Notes: generated by a model not told the origin, from the sequence alone. A stretch of DNA of 64,000 bases from Candidatus Saccharicenans sp. (GCA_026414545.1 JAOAIU010000054.1:1-64000), one strand, 5' to 3'; counted from the first letter of the stretch, positions 37,209-46,341 are shown. Numbers and translations: made by a program.

Positions 37209-38055
37209 GAGTACCGATTTTATCGTGGTCACCGGCCTGTCTGGTTCCGGCAAGACCGTAGTCAGCCGGTTCCTGGAGGACATGGGCTATTATTGCGTGG
37301 ACAACCTGCCGGCCAAGCTGATTCCGGAGCTGGTTGACCTGTGGCTAAGGAAAAAAGTGGAAATCGACCGGATGGCCCTGGTGGTCGATATCAGGGAACC
37401 CAGGTTCCTGACTGAATTTCCGGACATTGTCAGGCAGTTACGGGTCAAGCCCTTCCTCATTTTCCTGGAAGCCACGGATGAAGCTCTGGTCAAGAGGTTC
37501 AGCGAGAGCCGCCGTCCCCATCCCCTGGCCAAGAATAAATCGATCCTGGCCGGGGTCAGGCTGGAGAGAAGAAAACTGGCGCCCATAAGGGATATGGCCG
37601 ACGAGGTGATAGATACCACCGGCCTGACCATCTCCCAGCTAAAGGAGCAGGTCTTCGACCGGATTCTGAGGAAAAAACATCGTCAACTTCAGGTCTATTT
37701 GATTAGCTTTGGCTATAAACACGGTCTGCCCCTCGATTCCGACCTGGTTTTTGACACCAGGTTTCTCCCCAATCCCTATTATCTGGACAACCTGCGCCAC
37801 CTCGATGGCCGCAGCAAGAAGGTCCGGGATTTTGTCCTGAACTCAGAGGAAACCAGGGTTTTCCTGGGCAAGCTCTACGATTTTCTCGACCACCTTCTGC
37901 CCGGGTTTATGAAAGAAGGCAAGAGCACCCTGACCATTTCTGTGGGTTGCACCGGCGGCCGGCACCGCTCGGTGGTCATTGCTGAGGCCCTCCGGGACCA
38001 CTTCAAGGCCAGGAAACTGCCGGTGAAAATAATTCACCGGGATATTTATAAGTAA
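37189..38055 (+). CDS. rapZ: RapZ nucleotide-binding protein
   Basis: 288 aa. P-loop VTGLSGSGKTVVSRFLEDMGYYCVDNLP in pieces (GLSGSGKT at 16-23) and the conserved C-terminal motif VGCTGGRHRSVVIAE. In E. coli it controls GlcN6P synthesis through small RNAs; elsewhere it binds nucleotides or UDP-sugars and is coupled to the PTS. The length and cluster location are standard. Confidence 0.95.
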   Translation: MNDHHYKSTDFIVVTGLSGSGKTVVSRFLEDMGYYCVDNLPAKLIPELVDLWLRKKVEIDRMALVVDIREPRFLTEFPDIVRQLRVKPFLIFLEATDEALVKRFSESRRPHPLAKNKSILAGVRLERRKLAPIRDMADEVIDTTGLTISQLKEQVFDRILRKKHRQLQVYLISFGYKHGLPLDSDLVFDTRFLPNPYYLDNLRHLDGRSKKVRDFVLNSEETRVFLGKLYDFLDHLLPGFMKEGKSTLTISVGCTGGRHRSVVIAEALRDHFKARKLPVKIIHRDIYK

Positions 38056-38102
38056 GTCTGAATCGGTTAAAATATACAGGAAATTTTATCCGGGCGGTGT
38101 TC

Positions 38103-38510
38103 ATGATTGGCGGAGTTATCGTATCTCACGGGCGGCTGGCCGAAGAGCTGCTCAATGCTCTGACCATCATCCTGGGAGAAGCTCCCAATATCGAGCCCAT
38201 TTCCATCGGCTGGTATGATGACGTGGAAGAATCCAAGAAAAAAATCAGCCAGAGCCTGAAGAAGGTCGACCAGAAGAACGGGGTTATCATCTTCACCGAC
38301 ATGTTCGGCGGTACCCCGTCTAACCTGAGCTTCAGTTTTCTGGCCGAGAACAGGATCGAGATCATAACTGGAGTCAACCTGCCGATGTTGATCAAGTTCG
38401 TTTCGTTGCAGCGGAGCAACAACCTGAAGGATGTGGCCAGGAAGGTGGTGGAGCAGGGCAAGAAGAACATTCACCTGGCCAGCGCTCTGCTTAATTCCAG
38501 GTCAAAATAA
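38103..38510 (+). CDS. PTS EIIA, mannose family
   Basis: 135 aa. MIGGVIVSHGRLAEELLNAL carries the active His9; FTDMFGGTPSNLSF is the second family motif. A GTG two codons upstream is an alternative start. Mannose-type EIIA normally works with EIIB, EIIC and EIID; none is encoded here, so it probably acts as a signalling EIIA. Confidence 0.92.
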   Translation: MIGGVIVSHGRLAEELLNALTIILGEAPNIEPISIGWYDDVEESKKKISQSLKKVDQKNGVIIFTDMFGGTPSNLSFSFLAENRIEIITGVNLPMLIKFVSLQRSNNLKDVARKVVEQGKKNIHLASALLNSRSK

Positions 38511-38522
38511 AACCGGACGGCC

Positions 38523-38792
38523 ATGATCGAAAAGAAAATAATCATAAAAAATAAGTTAGGCCTGCACGCCCGGGCAGCTGTCAAGTTCGTTAACCTGGCC
38601 AACCGTTACAGCGCCTCGGTGAAAATCATCAAGGACAGCAACGAGGTGGACGGCAAGAGCATTCTGGGCATCCTGACCCTGGCTGCCTCCCAGGGAACGC
38701 CGATCAAGCTGGTGGTCAACGGCCGGGACGAGGCTCAGGCTATGAAGGCTCTCTGCGACCTGATCAACAACAAGTTTGGTGAAGAAGAATAG
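38523..38792 (+). CDS. ptsH: Phosphocarrier protein HPr
   Basis: 89 aa. His15 is in KLGLHARAAVKFVN and Ser46 in VDGKSILGILTLA, so both the EI phosphorylation site and the HPr-kinase site are kept. It passes phosphate from EI to the EIIA proteins. Ends one base before the ptsI ATG. Confidence 0.96.
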   Translation: MIEKKIIIKNKLGLHARAAVKFVNLANRYSASVKIIKDSNEVDGKSILGILTLAASQGTPIKLVVNGRDEAQAMKALCDLINNKFGEEE

Positions 38793-38793
38793 C

Positions 38794-40560
38794 ATGGAAA
38801 TCATCAGGCTGCGTGGTCTCGGGGTTTCACCCGGCATTGCTATGGGTGAAGCCTCGCTGTCTGAACGGGTGATTTTTACTTCCAGGCGGGAACCCATCAG
38901 TGAGAGGCAGGTGGAAGAAGAACTCAGACGGCTGCAGCGGGCCCTGGACCGGACCAGGCAGGAGCTGACTGAGCTCAAGGAGCATGTGCGGGAAAGGATA
39001 GGCGACGAACAGGCCTTCATTTTTGACGCTCACCTGATGATGCTCGACGACCAGATGCTTTTGACCAGTCTGGAAAAAATCATCAGGGAGGAGAAGGTCA
39101 AGTCGGAATGGGCTATCTCCCGGGTCAATACCCACTTCCAGTCGCTATTTGATTCCCTGAGCGACGAATATTTCCAGCAGAGAAAGACCGACCTGTCGGA
39201 CGTCCTGGCCAGGATCTACAGGAACCTGGAAAAGAAAAAAGACAAAAAAGAGGACTCGGACAAGCCTACCATCCTGGTGGCCCATGAACTTCTGCCCTCA
39301 GAGGTGGCCCTTAACCTCAGCCGCAAGAAGATCATCGGGATAGCCCTGGACATGGGTGGCCAGACCTCGCACACGGCCATCCTGGCCAGGTCCCTGGGCA
39401 TCCCGGCCGTGGTCGGTTTGCACGACATCAGCCTTCAGGTCAAGAACGGAGATTTTATCATCGTGGACGGGACCGACGGCGAGGTCATCGTCAATCCCAC
39501 CCCGGCCGTGCGCCGGGAATTCCAGAGCAAGAAGGAAAGATACGAAGTCTACCAGCGAGAGCTAAAGAAGATTGCCAGGCTCAAGCCAGAAACGCTAGAC
39601 GGGATCAGGTTCACGCCCCTGGCCAACATCGAGCTGCCGGAGGAAGTGGAATCGGCCTTCTCTTACGGGGCCGAAGGAATCGGGCTGTTCAGGTCGGAGT
39701 TTATCTATCTGCAGCGACCCAGCCTGCCTTCGGAAGAAGACCATCTGGCCATCTACCAGAAGATGGCCAGCAGCACTCACCCCCGGCCAGTCTACATCAG
39801 GACCATTGACATCGGTGGGGAGAAGAGCCTGCCCCAGCTCAACATAGAAAAAGAACCCAACCCGGCCCTGGGCCTCAGGGCCATCCGCTTCTCTCTTAAA
39901 AACCGGGAGCTTTTTCGCACCCAGATCCGGGCCATCCTCAAAGCCAGTGCCAGAAAGAATGTCCGGCTGATGGTGCCCATGATCACCGAGGTGGAAGAGG
40001 TGATCGAGTTGAAGCGGATTGTCGAGGAGCTTAAGGCTGAACTTAAAGAAAAAAAGGTCCCATTTGATGACAACATCCCGGTCGGAGTGATGATCGAGGT
40101 TCCGGGCGCAGCTGCGCTGATCGAAAGCATCATCAAGGAAGTTGATTATGTTAGCATCGGCACCAACGATTTGATCCAGTACTATCTGGCCGTCGACCGG
40201 GGAAACGAGTCGGTTTCCTACCTCTTCAAACCGCACCATCCGGCCGTCCTGAGACTGCTGGACCGGGTTATCAAGGTCGTCAACCGCGAGGGTAAGGAAG
40301 TGACGGTCTGCGGAGAGATGGCCGCCGACCCGCTGTCGGCGATCATGCTTCTGGGCATGGGACTGAGAACCTTTAGCATGAACCCGATTTTTATTCCCAA
40401 GGTAAAAAAAGCCCTGAGGGCGGTCGAGCTAAAAACAGCGGAAGAAGCGGTGACCGAGGCCCTGAAATTGAAGACGGCCAGGGAAATAGAAGAGTTCATG
40501 ATCGAGGCTATTTTGCGGCGGCACCCAGAAGCTTTTCTTATGAGTCAGATTGTCAGCTGA
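38794..40560 (+). CDS. ptsI: PTS Enzyme I (PEP-protein phosphotransferase)
   Basis: 588 aa from the ATG one base after the HPr stop; the frame is open six codons further up, inside ptsH. His193 lies in MGGQTSHTAILARSLGIPA; the PEP-binding domain has EGIGLFRSEFIYL, RTIDIGGEKSLPQ, VPMITEVEEV and TVCGEMAADP. It starts the phosphorelay from PEP. The standard form, without the GAF domain of PtsP. Last gene of the recJ-to-ptsI run. Confidence 0.96.
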   Translation: MEIIRLRGLGVSPGIAMGEASLSERVIFTSRREPISERQVEEELRRLQRALDRTRQELTELKEHVRERIGDEQAFIFDAHLMMLDDQMLLTSLEKIIREEKVKSEWAISRVNTHFQSLFDSLSDEYFQQRKTDLSDVLARIYRNLEKKKDKKEDSDKPTILVAHELLPSEVALNLSRKKIIGIALDMGGQTSHTAILARSLGIPAVVGLHDISLQVKNGDFIIVDGTDGEVIVNPTPAVRREFQSKKERYEVYQRELKKIARLKPETLDGIRFTPLANIELPEEVESAFSYGAEGIGLFRSEFIYLQRPSLPSEEDHLAIYQKMASSTHPRPVYIRTIDIGGEKSLPQLNIEKEPNPALGLRAIRFSLKNRELFRTQIRAILKASARKNVRLMVPMITEVEEVIELKRIVEELKAELKEKKVPFDDNIPVGVMIEVPGAAALIESIIKEVDYVSIGTNDLIQYYLAVDRGNESVSYLFKPHHPAVLRLLDRVIKVVNREGKEVTVCGEMAADPLSAIMLLGMGLRTFSMNPIFIPKVKKALRAVELKTAEEAVTEALKLKTAREIEEFMIEAILRRHPEAFLMSQIVS

Positions 40561-40564
40561 TTTC

Positions 40565-40942
40565 CTAATCCCGTCCGTAGACGTCTTCCAGCCTGACGAT
40601 ATCATCCTCGCCGGAATCTCCCAGCCATAATTCCATCACCCGGGCCGGATGAGGGCCAAGTCCTTTCAGGCGATGGGGAGTCCCGGCCGCAATGAATATT
40701 TCTTCACCCGGTTTCGGCTGCCAGGTCTTTTCTCCCAGGGTTATTTCCAGGCCGCTGTCCAGAACCACCCAGTACTCGCTGCGCTTTCGGTGGTACTGGA
40801 GAGAGAGCAGTCCGCCCGGGTTGACGGTAATTATTTTCAGGCTGGAGGCCAGCTGGTGGGGGTAACTGCGGAACTTGCCCCAGGGTCTGTTCTCCTCGTA
40901 GATCAGTGCGCGGATTTTTTCGGACTCTGGAAACTCAGTCAC
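40565..40942 (-). CDS. Cupin, mannose-6-phosphate isomerase type II-like
   Basis: 125 aa. ENRPWGKFRSY, QYHRKRSEYWVVLDSGLEITLG and GTPHRLKG show the single-cupin fold of the C-terminal isomerase domain of bifunctional ManC/AlgA. I use the GTG at 40942 because GGAGG lies six bases before it (plus strand CCTCC 40949-40953); a TTG ten codons earlier lacks any SD. Here the domain stands alone, downstream of ssb, at the end of the Tol-Pal unit. It is the last gene on that strand and ends four bases from the ptsI stop. Confidence 0.82.
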   Translation of the reverse strand: MTEFPESEKIRALIYEENRPWGKFRSYPHQLASSLKIITVNPGGLLSLQYHRKRSEYWVVLDSGLEITLGEKTWQPKPGEEIFIAAGTPHRLKGLGPHPARVMELWLGDSGEDDIVRLEDVYGRD

Positions 40943-40975
40943 GACATGCCTCCGGACTGGCGATAGAGCCAAAAG

Positions 40976-41449
40976 CTAAAAAGGAATTTCGTCGTCCCCT
41001 TCGCTCGACGGTGTCTCCTCGGGGAAATCCTCGGTTGCCGGTTCAGAAATTTCGGGGAAATCCTCGGCCGCACCAGCTTCAACCTGGGCCTCGGCCTGGG
41101 GCGGGACTTTCTTGCCCAGGGGGACGACGTTGACCGCTTCCACCTCAGTGCTGTTGCGGCGGTTGCCGTCGCGGTCTTCCCAGGAGCGCCAGCGCAACCG
41201 GCCCTCGACCATGACCTGTCTTCCAGCTTCCAGGAACCGGTCGCAGAACTCGGCCAATGGTCCCCAGGCTACGATGCGGTGATATTCAGTTCGTTCTGTG
41301 GCCTGTCTGGTATCGCGGTTATAGACCTGTTCGTTGGTGGCTACCTGGAACCTGGCCACGGCCCGACCTGAAGGGATGTGTCGGATTTCTGGCTTTTTTA
41401 CCAGGTGACCTACCAGGATGACTTTGTTCAGGCTGTTTCTGTCTCTCAT
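40976..41449 (-). CDS. ssb: Single-strand DNA-binding protein
   Basis: 157 aa. OB fold at 1-110 (NKVILVGHLVKKPEIRHIPSG, FCDRFLEAGRQVMVEGRLR in pieces), an acidic Ala/Glu/Pro-rich linker, and the conserved acidic tip DDEIPF that recruits repair and replication proteins. It overlaps the cpoB stop by four bases, so the Tol-Pal unit runs into replication here. Confidence 0.94.
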   Translation of the reverse strand: MRDRNSLNKVILVGHLVKKPEIRHIPSGRAVARFQVATNEQVYNRDTRQATERTEYHRIVAWGPLAEFCDRFLEAGRQVMVEGRLRWRSWEDRDGNRRNSTEVEAVNVVPLGKKVPPQAEAQVEAGAAEDFPEISEPATEDFPEETPSSEGDDEIPF

Positions 41450-42300
41450 TTGTTCCCCAGTTCGTTAATTTTTTGCTGGGCCAGACGGGCCTCTTCCTGA
41501 GTCGGGTATTTGGCCACCAGCAGCTTGAAGGTGGCCAGAGCCTCGTCTTTTCGGCCCAGCTGGACCAGGCTCATGCCCTTCTTCAGGTAGGCGGCTGGCA
41601 CTTTGTCTCCGGCCGGATAACTTATAAGAACTTCGTTGAAGGCGTCGATGGCCTGCTGGTACTGTTCCTGGCTGTAGTAACACTCGCCGATCCAGTAAAG
41701 GGCATTATCAGACAGAGGGGTATTCGGATACTGCTGCAGAAAGAGTTTGAAGCTGTCGATGGCCAGTGAATAGTTGCCCTTCAGGTAGTCGCCATAAGCG
41801 TTGTTGTACATTTCCTGGGCCGGGATGTTGACCGTGGCCGGTTTCTTTGTTTCGGCCGGCTGGGGCTCGCTCTTCCCGGGTTGAGGTTTTGCCGTCTTTC
41901 CAGTCTTTTCTTCCACCCTGGCCGGCGGGGTCAGGTTCTGGATGGCCTGCAAAATGTCGTTCAGAAGGGCCGTCTGGAACTGGACCTCTTCCAGCTTGCT
42001 GTTCAGGAGCTGAAACTGGACCGGAAAGTTGCGAAAATCTTCCTTCAGGGAGACCTGCTCGGCCTGAGTCTTTCTTATGAGGTCGCCCAGGAGCTTGACC
42101 TGGTCTTTTAGTTCCTGCAGGTCGGCCTGGTTTTTCTTGAGCAGGGCGCTGAGTTCTTGAACCTGCAACTTGAGGGCCTGGATGTCCTCATACATCAATT
42201 CGTAAGTCTTCTTGCTCTGACCGGAAACCGGGGAAAATAAAATCAGCCCCAGCCACCCGCAGCAGATGAGAAAGAAATAAATTCCGCGGTTTTTTAGCAA
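41446..42300 (-). CDS. cpoB: Tol-Pal system protein CpoB (YbgF)
   Basis: 284 aa. Signal peptide, N-terminal coiled coil (YELMYEDIQALKLQVQELSA), Pro/Lys-rich linker, then TPR repeats at ~165-284 (MYNNAYGDYLKGNYSLAIDSF, NALYWIGECYYSQEQYQQAI, and a third). It coordinates cell-wall synthesis with outer-membrane constriction in other bacteria. It follows pal by one base. Confidence 0.9.
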   Translation of the reverse strand: MLKNRGIYFFLICCGWLGLILFSPVSGQSKKTYELMYEDIQALKLQVQELSALLKKNQADLQELKDQVKLLGDLIRKTQAEQVSLKEDFRNFPVQFQLLNSKLEEVQFQTALLNDILQAIQNLTPPARVEEKTGKTAKPQPGKSEPQPAETKKPATVNIPAQEMYNNAYGDYLKGNYSLAIDSFKLFLQQYPNTPLSDNALYWIGECYYSQEQYQQAIDAFNEVLISYPAGDKVPAAYLKKGMSLVQLGRKDEALATFKLLVAKYPTQEEARLAQQKINELGNK

Positions 42301-42301
42301 T

Positions 42302-42853
42302 TTATTTTCCGATGATCAGGAATTGGGCTCTCCTGTTCTTGGCCCAGGCCGTTTCATCATGACCCGGGTCCAGAGGCTGACTCTTGCCGTAGGATATGAT
42401 CCTTATTCTGTCAGCTGAAATGCCGAGGCTCACCAGGTAATCCATGGTGCTCTTGGCTCTCTTCTCGCCCAGCGACAGGTTGTACTCTTCGGTTCCCCTT
42501 TCGTCGCAGTGGCCCTCGATCAGGATTTTGACCATCGGGTATTTTTTCAACCAGCTGGCGTTGGCTTCCAGGACCGGAACGGCATCAGGCCGGATGTCGT
42601 ACTTATCATAGTCGAAATGGATCATGGCCAGCGGTTTTTCCTGGTTTATCTCTTCCAGGGTCTTCTTCATGAAAATTTCTTCTTCGCTCAGGACCGGTTC
42701 CTTGATGGCCGGTTCTGCCACCTTTTCCACCTTCGGCTGTTCCTGGGCCTGCGGTGGCGGCGGGGGCGGGACTTCCTTGGCCTTCTTCTTGCAGGAAGCG
42801 GCGAAGGATAGAATCAGGATTAAGGTCAGAGAAAGCACCAGAAATTTCTTCAT
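42302..42853 (-). CDS. pal: Peptidoglycan-associated lipoprotein Pal
   Basis: 183 aa. Lipobox SFAASC at 16-21, a Pro-rich linker, and an OmpA-like peptidoglycan-binding domain (HFDYDKYDIRPDA, IEGHCDERGTEEYNLSLGEKRA, RIRIISYGKSQPLDPGHDE in pieces). It ties the outer membrane to the wall and binds TolB. It has AGGAGG before the ATG and its own promoter besides the tolQ one. Confidence 0.95.
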   Translation of the reverse strand: MKKFLVLSLTLILILSFAASCKKKAKEVPPPPPPQAQEQPKVEKVAEPAIKEPVLSEEEIFMKKTLEEINQEKPLAMIHFDYDKYDIRPDAVPVLEANASWLKKYPMVKILIEGHCDERGTEEYNLSLGEKRAKSTMDYLVSLGISADRIRIISYGKSQPLDPGHDETAWAKNRRAQFLIIGK

Positions 42854-42906
42854 AGCTCCTCCTAACTCAGGTGATGGCTCAAAAGTCAGGCCTCAGAGCC
42901 ACTCAA

Positions 42907-42935
42907 TTTATACAATGAAGGCCTCAGGCTGTCAA
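42907..42935 (-). promoter_or_regulatory. Internal promoter before pal
   Basis: Minus-strand TTGACA (42930-42935), 17 bases, TATAAA (42907-42912); eleven of twelve matches. It sits in the 95-base tolB-pal gap and gives a ~47-base leader with a strong SD, allowing pal-cpoB-ssb to be expressed apart from tolQRAB. Confidence 0.8.
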
Positions 42936-42948
42936 CCGGATAACTGCC

Positions 42949-44235
42949 TCAGTTGGTCCAGTTGGCCAGCTTGTTTTCTCCCAGAGAAGTCAGGCAACGC
43001 AGGTTGCTGGCATCATAGTCTATCGAATAGACCTGAAGGCTGCCCGACATGTTAGAGGAAAAGATGAGGTGGCGTCCGTCTGGCGACCAGCTGGGGGATT
43101 CGTTCCGGGCTTTGGTTTCGGTAAGCTTGGTGATTTTGTTGGTTTTCAGGTTCAGGATGTAAATATCGAAGAAGTTATCAACCCGGGAGACGAAAGCGAT
43201 TCTTTCACCGTCGGGCGACCAGGCTGGAGCGTCAAGGTAATTACCCCCGAAACTGACCTTGCGGACATTTCCTCCTTCCGCGTCCATGATGTATATCTGT
43301 GGCGTTCCCGTTCGGTCGGAGGTAAAAGCAATTTCCCGTCCGGTCGGCGACCAGGTGGGCGCGGTGTCGATGGCGCTGTTGAAGGTTATCCGGCGGACGT
43401 TGCTGCCGTCAGCCTCGGCCACGTAGATTTCGGAATTCCCATCCCTGGTGGAACAAAAGGCCAGCTTCTTGCCGTCGGGAGAAAAAGCCCCGGAAAAATT
43501 AGTGCCCTTGGTAGAAACCGGGACCAGCTTGCCCTCGTAGGGATAGAGCAGGTAAAGGTCCGGGTTTCCGGCCCGGTAGGAGGTGAAAACGATGGCCCGC
43601 TGGTCGGGAGACCAGGCCGGCATATAATCACGCCACTTGTTGAAGGTCAGCCGGGTCTGGTTGGCTCCGTCGTAATCCATCATGTAGAGCTCATCGTTTC
43701 CGTCGCGGTTGGAAACAAAAACGATCTTGGTGGTGAAGTAGGGCTTTTCGCCATAAAGTTTCATCAGCTCGTCGGCCACGCGGTGAGCTACCAGACGATA
43801 AACAGCCGGCTCGGCCTGGTAGCGTTTTCCGAGAATCATCCGTTCGCTCTTGACGTCATAGATTTTGACCTCAAAGATTATCCGGTTCTGGGACTGGCTG
43901 AGCTCGCCCACCACCAGGATCCTGGCCTGGATCGATTCCCAGTCCTTGAAGAATATTTCTTTGGGGTTCAGCGGACGGATGTAGTTCAGGTGTTCCCTGG
44001 GTACCAGCGAAAAAACCCGGCTGTAGCGCAGGTCAGCGGACAGAACCTGATGGATGGTCTCGGCCGCTTCCCGGGCTTCGGTCGACGTGGCCTCAGAAAT
44101 AAATGGCGGCAGGGCCAGAGAAATGGCCGGGACGCCTTCCCTGATGGTCAGGACGATTTCCTGCTGTGGGAACAGGATGGAACCACCAGCGGCCAGAATT
44201 ATGAAACAGAGAATCAAGATAGCTGATTTTTTCAT
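42949..44235 (-). CDS. tolB: Tol-Pal translocation protein TolB
   Basis: 428 aa. Signal peptide, N-terminal domain (~25-165), and a six-bladed PD40 beta-propeller with repeated units such as [25 protein letters not shown] and [26 protein letters not shown], in pieces. Its propeller binds Pal in the periplasm. Overlaps the tolA stop by four bases. Confidence 0.95.
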   Translation of the reverse strand: MKKSAILILCFIILAAGGSILFPQQEIVLTIREGVPAISLALPPFISEATSTEAREAAETIHQVLSADLRYSRVFSLVPREHLNYIRPLNPKEIFFKDWESIQARILVVGELSQSQNRIIFEVKIYDVKSERMILGKRYQAEPAVYRLVAHRVADELMKLYGEKPYFTTKIVFVSNRDGNDELYMMDYDGANQTRLTFNKWRDYMPAWSPDQRAIVFTSYRAGNPDLYLLYPYEGKLVPVSTKGTNFSGAFSPDGKKLAFCSTRDGNSEIYVAEADGSNVRRITFNSAIDTAPTWSPTGREIAFTSDRTGTPQIYIMDAEGGNVRKVSFGGNYLDAPAWSPDGERIAFVSRVDNFFDIYILNLKTNKITKLTETKARNESPSWSPDGRHLIFSSNMSGSLQVYSIDYDASNLRCLTSLGENKLANWTN

Positions 44236-45065
44236 TTGCTCCGCTCGAATATGAGATGGACTACCAGGTAGTCATTTTCGAAGTCCCTCGGGAGCGGCGG
44301 GAAAGGAGCGGCCAGCTCCACCGCCCTCCTGGCCGTCAGGTCCAGGGCCGGAAGTTCCGAGGGCTGTTCTATCTTCAGGTCGGCGACCTGTCCGTTGCGC
44401 AGAATTTTGAAATAGATCACTGACTGATATTCTCCGCTGTAATCGAGGTTGCTGGTGGCGGTGAACCAGTTGGAAGAGACCCGGTCGATTATGATCTGGA
44501 GATAGTAGGTAAAAGGAAAGGAAGCGGTCCCCAGCGGGTCGCCATAACCACCTCCGAAACCGCCAGGTCCTTCTCCCACGCCTATTCTGAGACCTGAGCC
44601 GCCAGCGCCGCCGCCCGTTCCTGTCCCGCCAGCCTGGCCAGATTCTGAACCCCTGGTCGCGGCTGCCTGGCTTCCAGGTTGAGGGGCAGAAATTTCGGTC
44701 TTTTTAGCCGAGGCTGGTTTTTTGCTGGCCGGCCTGGCTTTTTCGACCGGGTGACGCAGAGAAGGCGCGCTGCCGGCCGGGGTTTTCTGCGGGACGGTCA
44801 GCTCTTTCATGGTTTCTTTCTGGGCGGCCGGGGACGGTTGAGCCGGTTTCGCGCCGCCGGGTCCGGGCCCACTGCCTCCTCCTCCGCCACCGCCTCCCCC
44901 GGGCAGGCCCACAAAATTAAGGTTGACATAATGGACCATGCCGGTCTTCTTGGGTCCAGCCAGCTGATTGGAGAGGCCAATCAGGGCCAATAGCATCGCG
45001 TGGAAGAAGAGTGATAGAATCACAGCTTTCCTGAAAGAACTGCTCATGGGGAGGGAGAGTTTCAT
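44232..45065 (-). CDS. tolA: TolA-like energy transducer
   Basis: 277 aa. One N-terminal membrane helix ([18 protein letters not shown]), a long Pro/Ala/Gly/Lys-rich linker with a glycine run (~55-175) and a C-terminal TonB-type domain ([41 protein letters not shown] in pieces). It spans the periplasm and links TolQR to Pal. The linker is short compared with the E. coli helix. Overlaps tolR by one base. Confidence 0.88.
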   Translation of the reverse strand: MKLSLPMSSSFRKAVILSLFFHAMLLALIGLSNQLAGPKKTGMVHYVNLNFVGLPGGGGGGGGGSGPGPGGAKPAQPSPAAQKETMKELTVPQKTPAGSAPSLRHPVEKARPASKKPASAKKTEISAPQPGSQAAATRGSESGQAGGTGTGGGAGGSGLRIGVGEGPGGFGGGYGDPLGTASFPFTYYLQIIIDRVSSNWFTATSNLDYSGEYQSVIYFKILRNGQVADLKIEQPSELPALDLTARRAVELAAPFPPLPRDFENDYLVVHLIFERSK

Positions 45066-45523
45066 CAGCTGGTCCGTTTCCTGGCTGGCGGCTTTTCCAG
45101 CGGTTCGGTAACCAGGCCGACTATTTCAATTCCTGATTTCTTGACGATATCGAGAATCTGGATGAGCTGGCCGTAATTCAGGTTTCGGTCAGCCCGGATG
45201 TAGATTATTTTTTTGGTCTTGTTGTGGAAGTATTCCAGCAGCCGCCTTTCCAGGAGGTTGACGTTAATCACCGATTCCCCGAGGTGGATGTAGCCGTCGG
45301 CAGTGATGGTCAGAGTCAGGCCCTCTTCGGCCGGGGCCGATTCGGTTTCGGCCTGGGGCAGATTGATGCCGATACCAGATTGCATCATGGGCGCGGTCAC
45401 CATGAAAATGATCAACAGTACCAGCATAACGTCAACTAGGGGGGTAACGTTGATTTCCGACATGGAAGTACCCAGGCGTCTCCGGCCGCCGGAAACCGGA
45501 GCCGGGTTCAGGTTAACCGCCAT
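45065..45523 (-). CDS. tolR: TolR/ExbD proton-channel subunit
   Basis: 152 aa. A single membrane helix carrying the essential Asp (INVTPLVDVMLVLLIIFMV) and a periplasmic domain ending in IRADRNLNYGQLIQILDIVKKSG, in pieces. Works with TolQ to use the proton gradient. Its start overlaps tolQ by 11 bases. Confidence 0.93.
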   Translation of the reverse strand: MAVNLNPAPVSGGRRRLGTSMSEINVTPLVDVMLVLLIIFMVTAPMMQSGIGINLPQAETESAPAEEGLTLTITADGYIHLGESVINVNLLERRLLEYFHNKTKKIIYIRADRNLNYGQLIQILDIVKKSGIEIVGLVTEPLEKPPARKRTS

Positions 45524-46181
45524 AAGCCCTTTCTATGATATTTAAGAATTCAAGGCTGAAATCGTCCATCATGGAGATCATTTCTTTGATGCGGCCAAGA
45601 AAATAGTTATAGGCGATGACCGCCGGGATGGCTGCGAACAGACCCACGGCTGTGGCGATCAGGGCCTCGGCTATGCCGGGAGCCACCGTCACCAGGCTGG
45701 CCGAGCGCACCACCCCTATTTTATGGAAAGAGTCCATGATACCCCAGACAGTGCCCAGCAGGCCGATGAACGGCGTGACGCTACCGCAGGTGGCCAGAAA
45801 GCTCATCATCTTTTCCAGCCGGTTGATTTCGGCGTTGGAGGCCCTGAGAAGGGAGCGGTTAATGCTTTCCAGCTTTTCCCCGTCGATAGACCCCTGGGGC
45901 TGCGGATTAGACCTGGTCAGGTGCACCAGCTCCTTGAAACCGGCCTGAAACAGGCTGGCCAGGGGACTGTTCTTGTACTTGCGGGCTGCTTCGTTAACTT
46001 CATTCAGGGATTTGCTGCGTCGGAAGACTTCCAGGAAATTCTGCGAGGCAGCTTCGGCTAGCCTTATACTCCGTCTTTTATAAATGATTATGGCCCAGGA
46101 AAAAACAGAGAAAATGACCAGAATCAGGAGAATAAGCTTAACAACTATGGTAGCTTGCGATATCAGGCTAAAAACGTTCAT
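45513..46181 (-). CDS. tolQ: TolQ/ExbB proton-channel subunit
   Basis: 222 aa. Three membrane helices: LILLILVIFSVFSWAIIIYKRR, then the MotA/TolQ/ExbB domain with ATCGSVTPFIGLLGTVWGIM and EALIATAVGLFAAIPAVIAYNYF, in pieces. First gene of the Tol-Pal unit. The ATG is nine bases after the -10 box and has no SD, so the message is probably leaderless. Confidence 0.94.
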   Translation of the reverse strand: MNVFSLISQATIVVKLILLILVIFSVFSWAIIIYKRRSIRLAEAASQNFLEVFRRSKSLNEVNEAARKYKNSPLASLFQAGFKELVHLTRSNPQPQGSIDGEKLESINRSLLRASNAEINRLEKMMSFLATCGSVTPFIGLLGTVWGIMDSFHKIGVVRSASLVTVAPGIAEALIATAVGLFAAIPAVIAYNYFLGRIKEMISMMDDFSLEFLNIIERAYGG

Positions 46182-46190
46182 AACTTTTTC

Positions 46191-46219
46191 AAGTTAACAT
46201 ACGGAGCAGGGTATGTCAA
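46191..46219 (-). promoter_or_regulatory. Promoter of the tol unit
   Basis: Minus-strand TTGACA (46214-46219), 17 bases, TAACTT (46191-46196). The -35 is perfect and the -10 weak. Nine bases separate it from the tolQ ATG. Confidence 0.6.
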
Positions 46220-46288
46220 TCGGACCTGGCCGCCCCTCTGAGAGGATGAGCGGAAGTGGTATGCCTTTCTGACTATTCAAATTCAAAG

Positions 46289-46341
46289 CCGCTCGTCTGG
46301 GGAGCCGAGGGGATGTGAACCCCTGGTCGCAGGACGAGCGG
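46289..46341. repeat. Structured inverted repeat between two promoters
   Basis: CCGCTCGTC (46289-46297) and GACGAGCGG (46333-46341) are perfect 9-base inverted copies. Inside them is a five-pair hairpin AGGGG/CCCCT around ATGTGAA. Read on the minus strand the inner part looks like a tRNA or tmRNA T-arm and 3' acceptor strand: AGGGG TTCACAT CCCCT followed by CGGCTCC CCA. No matching 5' acceptor is present, so it is not a whole tRNA. It lies upstream of both the tolQ and the trkH promoters, so it is not in either leader. Confidence 0.5.

Noticed and set aside
46289-46341. c-di-AMP (ydaO) riboswitch for the potassium genes
   Set aside because: Some GGGGA/GTGAA pieces look alike, but the element is too short, its closing stem spans only 53 bases, and it lies upstream of the gene's promoter.
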